DNA of 64,000 nt from Tetrapyrgos nigripes (GCA_013368315.1 JAACJM010000034.1:248001-312000); one strand, 5' to 3'. Shown: positions 34,419 through 46,044, numbered from the stretch's first letter. Made by a program: numbers and translations. The notes: generated from the sequence alone by a model not told the origin.

Positions 34419-37010
34419 TCAGTTAACGTGAATGCGCCACAGCTCCCTTGGACTCGGCACGAATGCAGTCCTTGTGTGCAGCAGCTAAGGGAATAGTTCA
34501 GTACCGGATCAAGATCAGAATCAGTTGTGCCTAAACTTACCTCAACGTTGTCCGCAAGGAGGAAATCTCCCGTCTCCCAAGTGTGAGCAAAGCAAAACCT
34601 GCGATCGTACAACAGATCGGACAGCAGGTCAACAATTGTAGCCTCTTCTTCCCGCGTAGAATCACTGATCCCGACGTTAGTTGCTTTGAACTTCGTTACC
34701 CATTGTGGCCTGCAGTGGGATTCATCAAACACCCCTCGCTTTCATGTAAGGAGACCAGACGTACCAAGGATCATGCCATCTCAATATATCATGACCGGTA
34801 AGCTCGTTCTGCGTGATCAGGGGCAGTTTGAAGTGATCTCCCCCGAATACAGTGTTCTGGGGTGTGTACACCGTCCAGGTCTTTGATGAAAGTAGCTGTC
34901 TCTGCGAAGGAGTGACTCCATATCGCAGGATATCAGCTGTATTCGTCAGAATAGTTTGACCGCCTTCTTGATTCCCTGGTGCTTGGATGCATTGAAAGAC
35001 TTGGAACTGAGGAGGATCATTCGTGATTCGTCCATGTTCGTCGGTCTTGGTCTTGAAAACACCTGCGAGGATGAGACGAATCAATGACTGCGTCAAGAAA
35101 TGCAAAGGTACTGATCACTGACCGTCGTAATGCATAGGCATCGCTTCACAGGTGAGCGAGCTATTTACGTCCCAGTTGGGATTCTCTTTCAGCTCGAAAA
35201 TAGCCCCGTAAGCTGGCCAGCGCCTATACAGATATCAGAATGACCTTGAAACGAGGCTAAGACGATGAAAGCTCATACAAAATTGGTCCTAGCTCTTCAG
35301 ATTTCTTAGTCATATCGTCACGATCAACTTTGGAGAACCCGCGAAGGAGTACACAGGAGTGCATAGTCGTGAGCTTACGCAGTTTGTCCATGGGTAAATC
35401 GTTGAACGACAGGCCGGCGGATGGAGCGCAGGAGACGGTCAATCCGAACGGGAAGTTTCGAGTGAAGGAAATCTGTGCATCGAGCTGTGATCCAAATGAG
35501 TATACGGAAGATTTCTCCCGTACGTAGTAAGGCCGGTCGTATTTCGAAACAATTTCGTAGTTCTTCTTGTCAAACGACTGTAGGGCACCAATTTGGAGGC
35601 GTCCGTCAGCAGCCTCATAAATGACGTTGTGCCACTGTCCAAACATTTGTTATATGCCTAAGAAATCAAGTAGAAAGATGCACTTACTGGTGTAGCAGAC
35701 ATCCTTGAACCAGGGAAGAGGTTTAAAGCGAATTTAGGTCCTTCGTTGGGATGCTCATGACAGCTGAGACGGACACAATTAGGGAATTTAGCTTGGACAA
35801 GGTCGGAGAATTTCTTTGAAAAAGGTCAGTTCTCTAAGCGTCATGGGTTCAGGCCGAGAACTTACCGTTCCGTTGACAATCATTTTTTTGGCAAGCTGTC
35901 GGCGAACTTTATCTCTTTGCTTTCCGGAGAGCGGGTTTCCATCAGGGTCCATCATCATACTCGTTCCGTCTAAATCGAGCTCCAAGAACTTGAGGTATCC
36001 CCGGTATGTTCGGATTACACCGGAATCTTTGCTGATGCTGTCCTCGATATTGTAGTGGGAAATATCGTGGGCAAGGAATTGCGAGCGGATGATGGGAGCG
36101 TCGCGAACGTACTCTTCCGGGGTCATCTCATTCGAATTGGCAGAGAGGGGACCTTCCTGAAGCAGATCTACCAGCCTCACGAATGTGAGGTGCTCCAGCC
36201 GATTCTCCACGCATATTTTACGCAGCTCGGAATTGTATTGGTAGACGTTAGCGTCGCTCTGTCCGAGAAGCTCTAGACTAGAACATCAGAAATCAAAATA
36301 AATTGACATGGAAAAACTTACCACCGTACACGATGCCGTCGCTTACTATGCGAACGATAGCGCCGGGCGCATAGTCGTCCTCAATTGCGCAAGCAAGAGC
36401 CTCCAGTCTATGCAGAAGGAGCTCTTCTCCCAAGTCGGGAAGACGACCAAGGACTTTGCGCGCACTAGGACTCTTGAAAGGGAATCCAGGAAAGACGAGC
36501 TCGATCTTCTCTTGTTGCTGTACATGATGGGAGAGGACATCATATAGAAAACGGCGCCCACATGTTTGGAAGCGGTTATCTTTTCCGTCTAGGAAAAGAA
36601 AGTGGGAGATGACCTCCGTGAGTCGCGCTGCTTGGTCCGGAAGCTCAGCAGTAAACCACCAAGGGCGATGGGCTTTACAGACCACGGCAGCAGGGGCGGT
36701 TCCCGTAGGTTTGCCATTGGAGTCAAGTTTTATATCGACCGGAGGTCGCGAGAATTCTGATGGCGGTAGGCAGACAACCATTGCGTCGACAGAGGAGGAA
36801 TTGTGTACGTATGTGCGTATAACAGCAGGAACCAACTTTTTAAGACGGTTGAGGAGAGAAGCTGTGACTCTAGGCGATATTGCTGGTGCAAAAGTGTGAG
36901 ATGATGAAAAGTTCCTAGATCGGACCAGAAGATCTCCATTTCTTGGCCGTGAATAAATGAGTCAGTACCACTTATTAGAACTAAGCGACAACACCGGTTT
37001 GAGTAGACAT
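34419..37010 (-). CDS. Isocyanide synthase-TauD dioxygenase fusion (DIT1/PvcA + TauD)
   Basis: The N-terminal half is a DIT1/PvcA isocyanide synthase, a family that turns an amino acid's alpha-amine into an isocyanide using ribulose-5-phosphate. Visible motifs: FPGFPFKSPSARKVLGRLPD, YAPGAIVRIVSDG, SQFLAHDISHYN, VRLSCHEHPNEG and PWHNVIYEAADG. The C-terminal half is a TauD-type Fe(II)/2-oxoglutarate oxygenase, typically forming the vinyl group by oxidative decarboxylation. It has MHYDGVF (HxD iron ligands), HTWETGDFLLADNVE and LLHTRTAF (distal His) with RELWRI (2-oxoglutarate Arg). The best start uses a 16-nt first exon (37010-36995, MSTQT) and a 112-nt intron; it joins in frame to AISPRVTAS. 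About 740 residues and roughly eight introns. It diverges from P450 B. Probable substrate is tryptophan or tyrosine, inferred from the neighbouring prenyltransferase. Confidence 0.9.
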
Positions 37011-37442
37011 CCTGAAGGAGTTGTTGATGTCAGATGGATCATCATAGCGAGATGTTGAAATCCCGGCTGAGCCTCCTACTCAGCTGCACAAGCTTTCTAG
37101 TGATGCTGTTACATGTGGATGCAATAAAATTGGATATTGCGATGGCCATGAATTATGATAGCTACCGGCACTTCACGGCAAATATTATCACTGATAGTTC
37201 TCAGATGCAAGGTTCAATCACGAAAATTGAGGGGTTCGATGTCAAATCACTGTCCCAGATGAAGTTTCTTGGAGTATCAGTGCATATCAGACACCTCAGA
37301 GAGGACGAACGATCTTCTCTTCGGAAAATGGCCGCTGCTGGCGTCAATCAATCAATGACTAACTTGAATGACGGCAATACGCGCCGGCACCGTGAGTGAC
37401 GAGTTATCCCACGCGGCCTCGTCTGTTTCGTCTGCAACCACC
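37011..37442. promoter_or_regulatory. Shared divergent promoter of isocyanide synthase and P450 B
   Basis: 432 bp separate the two start codons, which point away from each other, so both promoters must lie here. An open frame at 37034-37399 runs through it but lacks family features. No specific factor site could be assigned. Confidence 0.55.
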
Positions 37443-39576
37443 ATGTCATCGTCGACTCCCCTAATTTACTCCAGCATTGCATTGGGTGTGGTGAGGAATT
37501 TGCTCTCTTTCTTTGAAGGCGTACTCGCGTTCTCATAACTTCTAGGCCAACCACCTCTATTGGAAAAGATATGAACGAGACGACACCAAGTTGAAGACTG
37601 TTGCGATTTCACTGCTTCCCCAGCCAGCAATCCTCGTCGCTTTAGCGCAGAGGTCATTTAGCTTGGCTCCTTTCATAACCTCATACGCTGCATTCTTTCT
37701 TATCTTGGGAACCTCCATCATACTCTATCGAATTTCACCTTTTCATCCTCTCGCTGGAGTGCCAGGGCCGTTCATTGCACGCATTACCAAGTTATGGACA
37801 TACCGCATCACAGCTTCTGGAGAGTTGGCCAGAGCTATGAGGAAACTACATGACGAATACGGACCAGTTGTCCGTACAGGTATTATCTCCTTTCACTCTC
37901 GATAACAGGATGACTGAAGTCTTTGTTTTGCACTGTAGGCCCCAACGAGGTTTCATTCATTGATGGTGATGCTGTGAATGCTATATATGGAACGAATGGT
38001 CTACCTAGGGGAAAGTGTAAGTGTTCTGTCAAGTCTGACACTCGGCATGCGTTCAATGTGACTTTTCAGTCTATACTATCAGAACTGAACCCGGTTCACC
38101 AACCAACCTTCTTTTCACCACGGGTCAGACTCATCAGCGCAGAAGAACACGTTGGAACAGAGCTCTGGGAACCGAATCCCTCAAGAACTATGACGATATC
38201 ATTGCGAGACAGACTGAAGAACTCCTCGATGTCCTCGCCCAAGATTCGAAGGACGGAAAACCTATAGATCTCACGAGGAAGTTCCAGCATTATACGTACG
38301 TGGGCCGTCATAGATCATGGAGCTAATTCTGACCATTCTGGTTATCTATAGTTTTGATGTTATGAGTGATGTTGCGTTAGTACCCACTTAAAGCCGTTAT
38401 TCAGAAAAAGAAAGTTTTACTTTTGTCCTCTAGGTTTGGCCGAAGATTCGGTGTCACTAAAAGTGACGATTCCGCCGGCTACGTCAAGTTCATTCTCGAT
38501 TTCTCTGAGTTAGTCCATATTACCTTTCATTATGCCCTTGTGCGTTCGATAATGTGATTGCTTTGGTCCGTATGTTCAGGTCCATTAACATTCTTGCATG
38601 GCTACCGTGGGCATTTGAAGCTGCCGGACTCATTCCTCATATCGCCAAAGTCAAGAAGCAACTGCTCGGTTTCGCTAGGGAATTGGCTACTTCCAGAGCA
38701 CAGGCCGGAGCAACTCAGAAAGACATTTGGTATCATCTTGTAAGTGAAGATGTCTGAATTCACGCAATCTCGATTTCAACGAACTCGTAATTGTAGATGG
38801 ACGAGGAAGACAAGGAAACTCAAAAGCCGACAATGCCAGAAGTTGTGGCTGATGGAATCCTAGCTATCATTGCCGGTACGGATACCTCCGCTGCTGCGAT
38901 GTCAAGTACCGTTTGGTTTGTTCTTCGACATCCTGAGAACTACAAGATGCTCCAAAAGGAGATAAATGAGGACTTTGCCCAAAATCCCGATGTCAGGGGC
39001 GAGCTACCATATCTTTCCGCTTGCATGTAAGTCAAAACACTTGTTGACCTGAACATGCTGGCTGACTTGGAAACTACTAGTACCGAAGCTTTGAGACTGC
39101 ACCCTCCCAATGCCACCGGTGGTCCTCGCCAAGTTCCCCGTGATGGACCTGGTAAAGTGATCCTCGGGAAGTAAGTACTTCTGGCGCTGCGCTGAATCTT
39201 CAACTGTTGAATGATTGTTCCTAGGTACCTTCCTGAAGGCACTCAAGTCATCGTTCCACCTTACTCCGTCCATAGGAACCCGAACAATTTCTCTTCACCT
39301 ACGCAATATCTTCCGGAACGCTGGCTGCCTGGATCAAAATCCAAATTCCCGAATCACAGATCCGAAACGTTTATTCCCTTCTCTCACGGAGCAGCTAGCT
39401 GCGTCGGACGAGGTCTAGCCCACAAGGAGATGTTGGCACTGCTTTCAGTGTTGTTTTATAAGTATGACATGAAGTTTGCCGATGGTTTCGATGCTGAAAG
39501 CTGGGAGAACACGATTATGGATTACTTCATTAGTCCGATGGGACCGTTGAAGATTGTTTTGACAGCGAGGCACTGA
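37443..39576 (+). CDS. Cytochrome P450 monooxygenase (paralogue B)
   Basis: ER-bound haem-thiolate monooxygenase. Start ATG 37443 opens a 16-codon exon (MSSSTPLIYSSIALGV), spliced to ANHLYWKRYERD, hydrophobic helices and the hinge PFHPLAGVPGPFIA. Downstream: RRRTRWNRALG (C-helix with heme-contact W/R), I-helix AGTDTSAAA, ExxR in TEALRLHPP, PERW-type YLPERW, and haem loop FSHGAASCVGRG. It ends VLTARH. About nine introns, at the same places as in the P450 at 13.6-15.7 kb; the two proteins look about 60-65% identical by eye. It shares a 432-bp divergent promoter region with the isocyanide synthase, so co-expression is likely. It is the best candidate for oxidising the prenylated isocyanide scaffold. 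Confidence 0.93.
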
Positions 39577-40207
39577 GGTCTTTTTGAGTTTGTAGGGTTG
39601 TTCATTGGAGTCGGATGAGTTTGTTGCGGTATTACAAGTTGCATGGCAATAGTAGGATGCCCACAACTTTCTGTATGCTCAGGCAGGATTTCATGGGAGC
39701 TTGTGCCACTATATACTAGTTCCAACAAAATGGATGCGTACTTGGCATTATACGAGGAGGCGGTTTGCAAATTTCTACGAAAGGTCCACACAATATTATT
39801 TTCTCGAGGCACCCGTACAGTACAACGTCTTCAAGTTGCGACGATGATTACTTCTGGGTCGCTGTGCCAGTTTCAGTTAATGAAAATGCCACGCTGAGGA
39901 CTTGGCGTTCGTATGTTTTTTTCGTAAGAGAAGACTCTCAATAGGCCTGTCAGCTGCTAACTCTTGGAGTCACACTGCGCTAGGGCTTTGATGCTTGGTA
40001 GAAAACGGGTACGTTGGTCTTACCAGTTCTTTTTATCCGGTCTCCGTAAAATACCTGCAGGGAAGGAAGCTTTGGACCTCAGACCGTCCCACACCAAAAA
40101 CGCCAACTTATCCGTCGAGCGGATATAATCGTATTTTTGGCGTGTCCGTCACCCATTAGATGATTAGCAGCGCCCATTTTTACGTTTTCGGAGCGGACGC
40201 TGATCGG
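39577..40207. other. Intergenic with a short hairpin element
   Basis: Downstream region of P450 B. Apart from the inverted repeat at 40091-40145 nothing was recognised. Confidence 0.4.
40091..40145. mobile_element. 55-bp hairpin MITE related to the 12.2-kb element
   Basis: An imperfect inverted repeat opens ACACCAAAAACGCC and closes with the complement of ACACGCCAAAAATACG. The core ATCCGTCGAGCGGAT is shared with the element at 12235-12342. Confidence 0.55.
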
Positions 40208-40579
40208 CTAAATTCGGGCTGTATGGTTGAGGTATTTCTTGCCGGTGGGCTCTTCCTGCAAAGCAGGAGGGCTGGAAGTGCTGAAGCGGGAGGCGCCGGA
40301 GTTGCTAGTGGATAATGCTGTAAAACGATGTCGTCAAATGAGAAAAAGGAACAATTAAAACGCATACAACGGTACCCAAATTGTACCATACAAGATAGGT
40401 ATAAGGATTGGGATCGTAGGCAAAGCCATTTGGAGGAACGAAATTCTGAGCCATGTATTAATGAATAACTGAAGATAGAGTATGTATGTAGGTATTAGAA
40501 GGACCGAATGAGGGAGGTGTTTGAGCTCTGGATGCAGCGACAGTACTTGCGTATTTCCGGCGTTCAGTTCGTGGACCAT
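40208..40579 (-). CDS. Small hypothetical protein (about 70 residues)
   Basis: Three exons can be joined into one frame: MVHELNAGNTQ, then NFVPPNGFAYDPNPYTYL, then a Ser/Thr-rich tail ending KKYLNHTARI. The first intron would end at ATGGCTCAG, the second run from GTACCG to TTTACAG. Alternatively translation starts at the ATG just before NFVPP. No family recognised, no signal peptide or CaaX end. It lies between P450 B and the MFS transporter. Support is the coherent splice structure only. Confidence 0.4.
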
Positions 40580-41390
40580 GCCGTGTAATAAAATCCTCCT
40601 CCTCCCTTACCTAGCCTCGGCTACGTCGTGGCTAAAACTTTTGACAGCTCAGAGAAATCCGAAGGCTGCTGTTAATCATCTCTATTCATCGTAATGCATA
40701 GGGAAATAAGTAAGTGCCCTATACTGTAATAGGACCTCGGGCCGTAAGTACATTCGGAAATAAGCGCCTCGGTTCCTAGGCGCCTGACTCTTTCTTTTTT
40801 TTTTCCAAACCGATGGCACTCGAGTGGGGGACCTTTCGTCGTCTCTTACGTCGCTGTTCGAATAAACTACTTTTATACACATCGGGATAGCCCGGCTGAA
40901 GCCTTTGATCCAAGTTTGATCAGCCCTTTGAAACCATTGTCAAAAATAAAATAATGGCCATGATTCTAATCAATATTCTTCGTGAAAGAGTGATCATCGC
41001 AGTCGCAGAGAAACCCAATCTGCTTTGGCCTTTATGTGAGCTAGGCAAGTATCCGGAGAAACCGCTCACAAAAACTTGTATGTTTTACATACGTGGGACC
41101 CTCTGAGTCGAATCAACACAGTTCATTTTTCATTTTTTTGAAACAAAAGGCACCATGATTCCGGCTCGGTGGAATACAAGTAGGGAAGGGAAGTTTTCCA
41201 TGGAAAGTTTAAGGGCGTTATAATCATATCATTCCAAACTAAGATGAATACAAACATGCATATGTACGCGAACAATTGGCCAAAACTCAAACCAGCAAGC
41301 AACACAGTCCAATCCCATCGATATCACAGAACGCTGAGGTTGAGGTCGGATTCCCAGCCCAACCCAACCAAGCACTGATTTCTGCTCTAT
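40580..41390. other. Intergenic, no gene recognised
   Basis: Only short motif-free open frames. Includes the 3' flank of the MFS gene. Confidence 0.4.
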
Positions 41391-43141
41391 CTAAACGAGC
41401 TTCGTGCCCTTCCTCTTCTCCTGCATCGAACGAACGAGGAGGAGTAAGAAGAATCCTGCTAAGACGGTGATGCCACTGAATATGATGGCTTTTGACCAGA
41501 CAAAATTGCGAGTGCCGATAAGTTGACCGTCGATAGGAGGACCCACGAGGAAACCAAGGCCAGCGATCGCATATGCGATACCGAATCGGATTCTAATCAA
41601 AAAACAGTCAGACTTTCAGAGAGGCTGAAAGCATAATACGGCAGTACACACCCTATCTCATGCGGCCCCTTTGCTAAAGAAGCAACCAATGGAGGCACAA
41701 GAGAGAAATCTATTTACGCCACAAAGAGTCAGTACCCAATCCTTTGGATGAGTTCCAGCGTGAAAACTCACATGCTCCAGAGAAGAAACCGTAAATGATA
41801 ACGAACACAATCATAGAACCAACTTTCAGTGTCCCGTAGAGGGCGAAGATCATAGCTCCACTGATTCCTACACAGGGTAACAAGGCGTTGAAGGGACCCC
41901 ATTTATCGGCAGCAATGTTCGGAAGGAGTCGACCAGGAAGAGAGGCTGCACTCAGAATCGCAAGCTGTATAATGCAAAATTGGTCAGTCAAGGGAGAATA
42001 TTGAATTTCAGAAGCAAGGGCAATACGTACGAAGTAGAACGCAATGTTCTCGTCAACTCCATGCACGATACCGAATAGTTGGATGTAGAAATCTGTAAAA
42101 TGTGATTTAGTCGCTTCAAACCGAGGAAGGTAGTCAACAAGACTCACAAGGGAAGAATAGACCCATATTGATCAAAGTGCAACTGTAAACATCACCGGTC
42201 ACAGATCGAGGCCGTTAGAAAATGGCTCAAGCGAGCGTATCGTACATAACACCTACGCCAGGATACACAACCAGTATGGGATATCTCTCATCATGAACGC
42301 CATGTCGGGTTTCGGCCTGTTGGAAAGATCTGGTTGATTGTCGCTCATAAGAAGGTTCGCGATGACAAGAAGTCCGAGCACGAGGAAAGCTGACGCCCGG
42401 ACTCCCCATTCGAACCCGACCGAGGGGTGTTTGAAGAGCTGGTTCAGCATGATAGGAAAGAAGATACTGCCCAGAGAAGATCCTTCAGACGAGGAATGAG
42501 CTTGTTGTAGAGCATATTTGCAAGAGAAACGAACCAATGGTAACCACACCCATAGCAAATGCCCGGTGAGCCTGCCAGTGGCGTGATTGAACGGCGACAG
42601 CGGGAAGATACATCAGACCAGCGCCGATTCCCATTCCTAAACCTTGCGACAAGAAGATCTGGTAATATTTGTCTGTGTGCGCAATAGAAACCATAAAGAG
42701 GCTGCGCAGTGTTAAAATCAGCCCAGGAATCTCAGCGAGAGGCAGGAGGACGTACGAAAAGACATATAGGAGTGAACCGGCCACAGTCGTCTGACGGAAG
42801 TAGCCCATATCCAACAGTTTCCCAGCAGGCAAAGACATCGCAAGGAGGAAGAACATTTGCGTAGAACCGATCCAACTGATTCGAGAAGTTGACGCTGCAC
42901 CAGCGCGAGTGTAGATGTCTTGATACACTCCGAACGCATTTATGTAACCAAAGGTGACCATCGCCACGAGGAAGCTACGAGAACGGATGTCACTGTCTCT
43001 GAGACTACGGAAGATTCGTTGTAAAGCATACCCTCCAAGCACTGTCAACCATGCCCTCGCGCCAACATCTCCAAATCCTGTATTCTCCTGAGCAACAACC
43101 TTCTGTTCACTCGCGGTCGAGCCAGTTTCTTCCTTCGACAT
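41391..43141 (-). CDS. MFS transporter (monocarboxylate-porter-like)
   Basis: Major facilitator with about twelve membrane helices in the plasma or an internal membrane. Start MSKEETGSTASEQ at 43141 gives a polar cytosolic N-tail. Helices include FLVAMVTFGYINAFGVYQ, MFFLLAMSLPAGKLLDMG, LGMGIGAGLMYLPAVAVQ with SRHWQAHRAFAMG (typical of the monocarboxylate-porter group), GSSLGSIFFPIML, FYFLAILSAASLPGRLLPN and YAIAGLGFLVGPP. It ends GTKLV. Roughly eight introns. It lies between P450 B and membrane protein B, the usual place for an exporter of a cluster product, but this subfamily also imports organic acids, and direction cannot be told from sequence. Confidence 0.88.
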
Positions 43142-44480
43142 CGTAGATATGCTGCGGATGCTAGGGATGTTACTGTACAAAAGTATATGCAGCCAGTAGC
43201 AGTAGCGGAGGAAGGGGAAGGACGAACACAAAGAACCCGGAATATAATAAGTATACTTAACGCACCCGCAATACCCGTAATTGATCCCACCTCGTTTCCC
43301 GTAGTAGCGCTGTTCGTAGGTGAACACGGGAGAACCTCAATTGAGCCTCGAATCAACGCTGAGTAATCAGATCAGTCTGTTGCAACCCTGCCCTCTTTAT
43401 CCTGTAACCTGTTCTTATGAAGCTCTGTCGGGGAAGTTTTTCGTCCATGTAGGCCGTACCAGTACTTTAGGCGCCCGGCATTTCAAGAATATACCGCTAA
43501 CCCACCTTTTCTCCCTGGGAGGTGTAGACTGGCCAAACCGTGGTCCCGATGAAATCTGGCTATAACAGGACTAAATGAAAGAACCCATCCTGATTCGTGA
43601 TGACTGGTAGTATACGATACGGAACTTATCCATCAAGTGGAGATCGTAGCTCACTTCAAGACATGGAGTATTCATAAGAATGCAACCAGCAAGATCTCGT
43701 GTGAATATCAACGGGAGCTCGTCTTTTCCATCAAGAGAACCTCACAACTACAGACTGTCTAGCCCTGGAGGGCAGAATGACGAGAAGAAAGTAAGTGAGA
43801 AAAAAACCTAAACGCCCATAATCTTTATCTGACTGTATGTCTAGTGTGGCGACTTTCGAGTCTATCAGGCTCTCCTACGGCCAACATCTGATCCTATCAT
43901 GATCGTTCGGGCTTATGCTGCGACAGGTGCATGCGTTCATCAAGTTATCATTGTCACATATGTCGACAGCGTGAGAATTAAGACTGAAGGAAGTCCGCCG
44001 AAAGAGCTTGCAGTAATTTGTGCGGTTGACGTGGTAGGGGTCAGTCTTTTGTGATCGAAGCTGTAGAAAGTCATAAGTATTCCATAAGTTCGTACATCAA
44101 GGTCTGATGTTACCATCTGTAGCAAATCTGTAGGCTGTCTTTTACCTACTAAATAATCTTTCAAAGTGGAGGACTTCGATCGCCGACAACTTCCAATCAA
44201 AGTCTGATAGGGCACGAACGCCTAGTGACTTCTGAGGAGCTTTGACAGCTGGATATCAAGCTTGCTGTCACTGGTCATGAATCCTAGATGACCACCGGAT
44301 AAATTACTCTCGTCTTCATTCATGAGGGATCAAAAGGTCTCTGTGCCTATCGCTTAGGCAGCAGGCTTGATCGTAAATGAATTGATTTTCCCCTTTGGTT
44401 CTAAGCCTAGCCTGGGTACAAAAGGTCCGACGATTCTGCCCTCGATAAGTCCGAACTCTTTGCCACTCGCAGTCTGTAAG
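43142..44480. other. Divergent intergenic region, MFS gene / membrane protein B
   Basis: 1.34 kb between divergent starts; must contain both promoters. No gene or repeat was recognised. Confidence 0.45.
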
Positions 44481-45966
44481 ATGGCTGGCAGGGACATAGA
44501 CTACAACGTTCTTTTCATCGTAGCAGGTTGGATCGAGGTTTGTCTCCTGTTCCCTTATCAGTAACTTATCCTGATCCCTCATCTCCGTCATCTTAGGCCG
44601 TTGCATATGGTGAGGATTTGAATGGAGTACTTCGTGATCTGCAGCCTGAGTACATTCTTGTCTAGGGTTCCTCTTCTGCATGTTTTGCGTTACTTTATAT
44701 TTCACATTTGGCGGAAGTATGTACAAGTCTTCAACGATTTATTGTTCTGACCTCACAATTTATTTCGACCGAAAGGCAGCCGCAGATCCTACGACGCCCA
44801 TTCCAGAATCCTTCTTGGCATTTCGACTTCCATGTTCTTGATCGCTACTTTACATGCTTGTATCGGTTGCTATCGTCTTGTCGCCGCATACGTCTTCAAT
44901 GGTAGGAATCCAAGAGGTGGACCCGCTGGTTATCTGGGCAACCTTGGTCACTGGGACGCAATCTTATACGGTAAGCAATTCGTGAGACTATTAAACACTG
45001 TCTCTGAACTACTGTCTGATTTTTTAGAGGTCCTGTATGCTACGCAGGAGGTATTGGGAGGGGCTGCTGCCGTGAGTTAGCGTCATGTCGTGACTATTCT
45101 TCTTCCTAACGGCTGTGATCTTCAGATCTATCGATGCTGGGTCTTGTGGAATAAGCAGTTCAAGATCGTTGCCCTTCCCATCGCTTTGCTCATTGTGACA
45201 ATTGGTAAGTAATGTTGATCCTTGTGCTCGCAGAGGCATTTGCTAAATCAGCGTAACCATCTCAACAGTGTTCGGGTACTGGACCGATGCCCTATTCACT
45301 AAACAGGGCACGAACGAATCCACTCTACACGAGCTTATACAGCTTAAGCACTGGATCCGTACATTCTACTCTGTCGCTGTGGTCCAGAATATCCTCACCA
45401 CTGGTCTCATGATCTATGCCATCTATCGAAACTATAAGCAAACGGTCGGGGCTAATCTCAGAAGGTAAGACCTGCGATTTTCAAATAATAGCTAGAGGTT
45501 GAATGATCCTTTTCGTTTTCGTGTGGGCCTCAGCTTTGGAGGTATTCGTATGACTTGGTTGATGAGGACCTTGGTAGAAGCTGCAGCGCTTCAGTTGTTG
45601 ATCGAGTTGCTTCTGCTCATCCTCTTCTTGATCGGCACCAGTAAGTTTTATCGAGGTCTGTGATTAATCGAATCTTATTCTGAAAATTCTTTAGATATCC
45701 AATACATCTTCCTCGATGCTGTTGTACCCGTCATCGGCATTACCTTCAACGCTATGACCATCTCCTACCGCCTGAGGATATTGACAGAATCCCGTGGCGA
45801 TACCCAGTGGTCGTCGTCTTTCAAAGCTGCTACTGCCAGCAGCCAGTTGCCCAGAAGCGATCATTCGCAAAGTACACGTGTGGGTGTAGACGTTGACGTG
45901 ATTGAGCTGTCCGGGAACGGTTCGCTGTACCATAAAGAGAGGCGTAGCAGCTTCGAAGATGTCTGA
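44481..45966 (+). CDS. Multi-pass (about 7 TM) membrane protein, paralogue B
   Basis: Starts MAGRDIDYNVLF and splices over about seven introns at the same places as its paralogue at 27.5-28.9 kb. Hydrophobic helices: FLFCMFCVTLYFTFGG, ILLGISTSMFLIATLH, IALLIVTIVFGYW, ILTTGLMIYAIY, LLIELLLLILFLIG and VVPVIGITFNAMTISY. The tail is polar (about 60 residues), ending RRSSFEDV. Family function is not known to me; a receptor, transporter or scaffold is possible. The two copies are very similar in their helices and diverge in their tails. A palindromic MITE begins 11 bp after the stop codon, so it should lie in the 3' UTR. Confidence 0.83.
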
Positions 45967-45976
45967 AAGGTAAAAG

Positions 45977-46044
45977 ATTCATCTCCGCCTAAAAAATAGA
46001 CGGTGACTAACATACCTTAGCCCATTTTTTAGGCGGAGATGAAT
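45977..46044. mobile_element. 68-bp palindromic MITE in the 3' UTR of membrane protein B
   Basis: Perfect 21-bp terminal inverted repeats begin ATTCATCTCCGCC; the centre is ACTAACATACCTTA. Transcribed RNA would form a long hairpin. A truncated homologue lies at 19677-19723. Confidence 0.75.

Noticed and set aside
37034..37399. 121-codon open frame in the divergent promoter
   Set aside because: No homology recognised, and it occupies the only space available for two promoters.
29597..45966. Presence of a PKS, NRPS or terpene-cyclase core in the cluster
   Set aside because: None of their signature motifs was found; the core enzymes here are the isocyanide synthase and the prenyltransferase.
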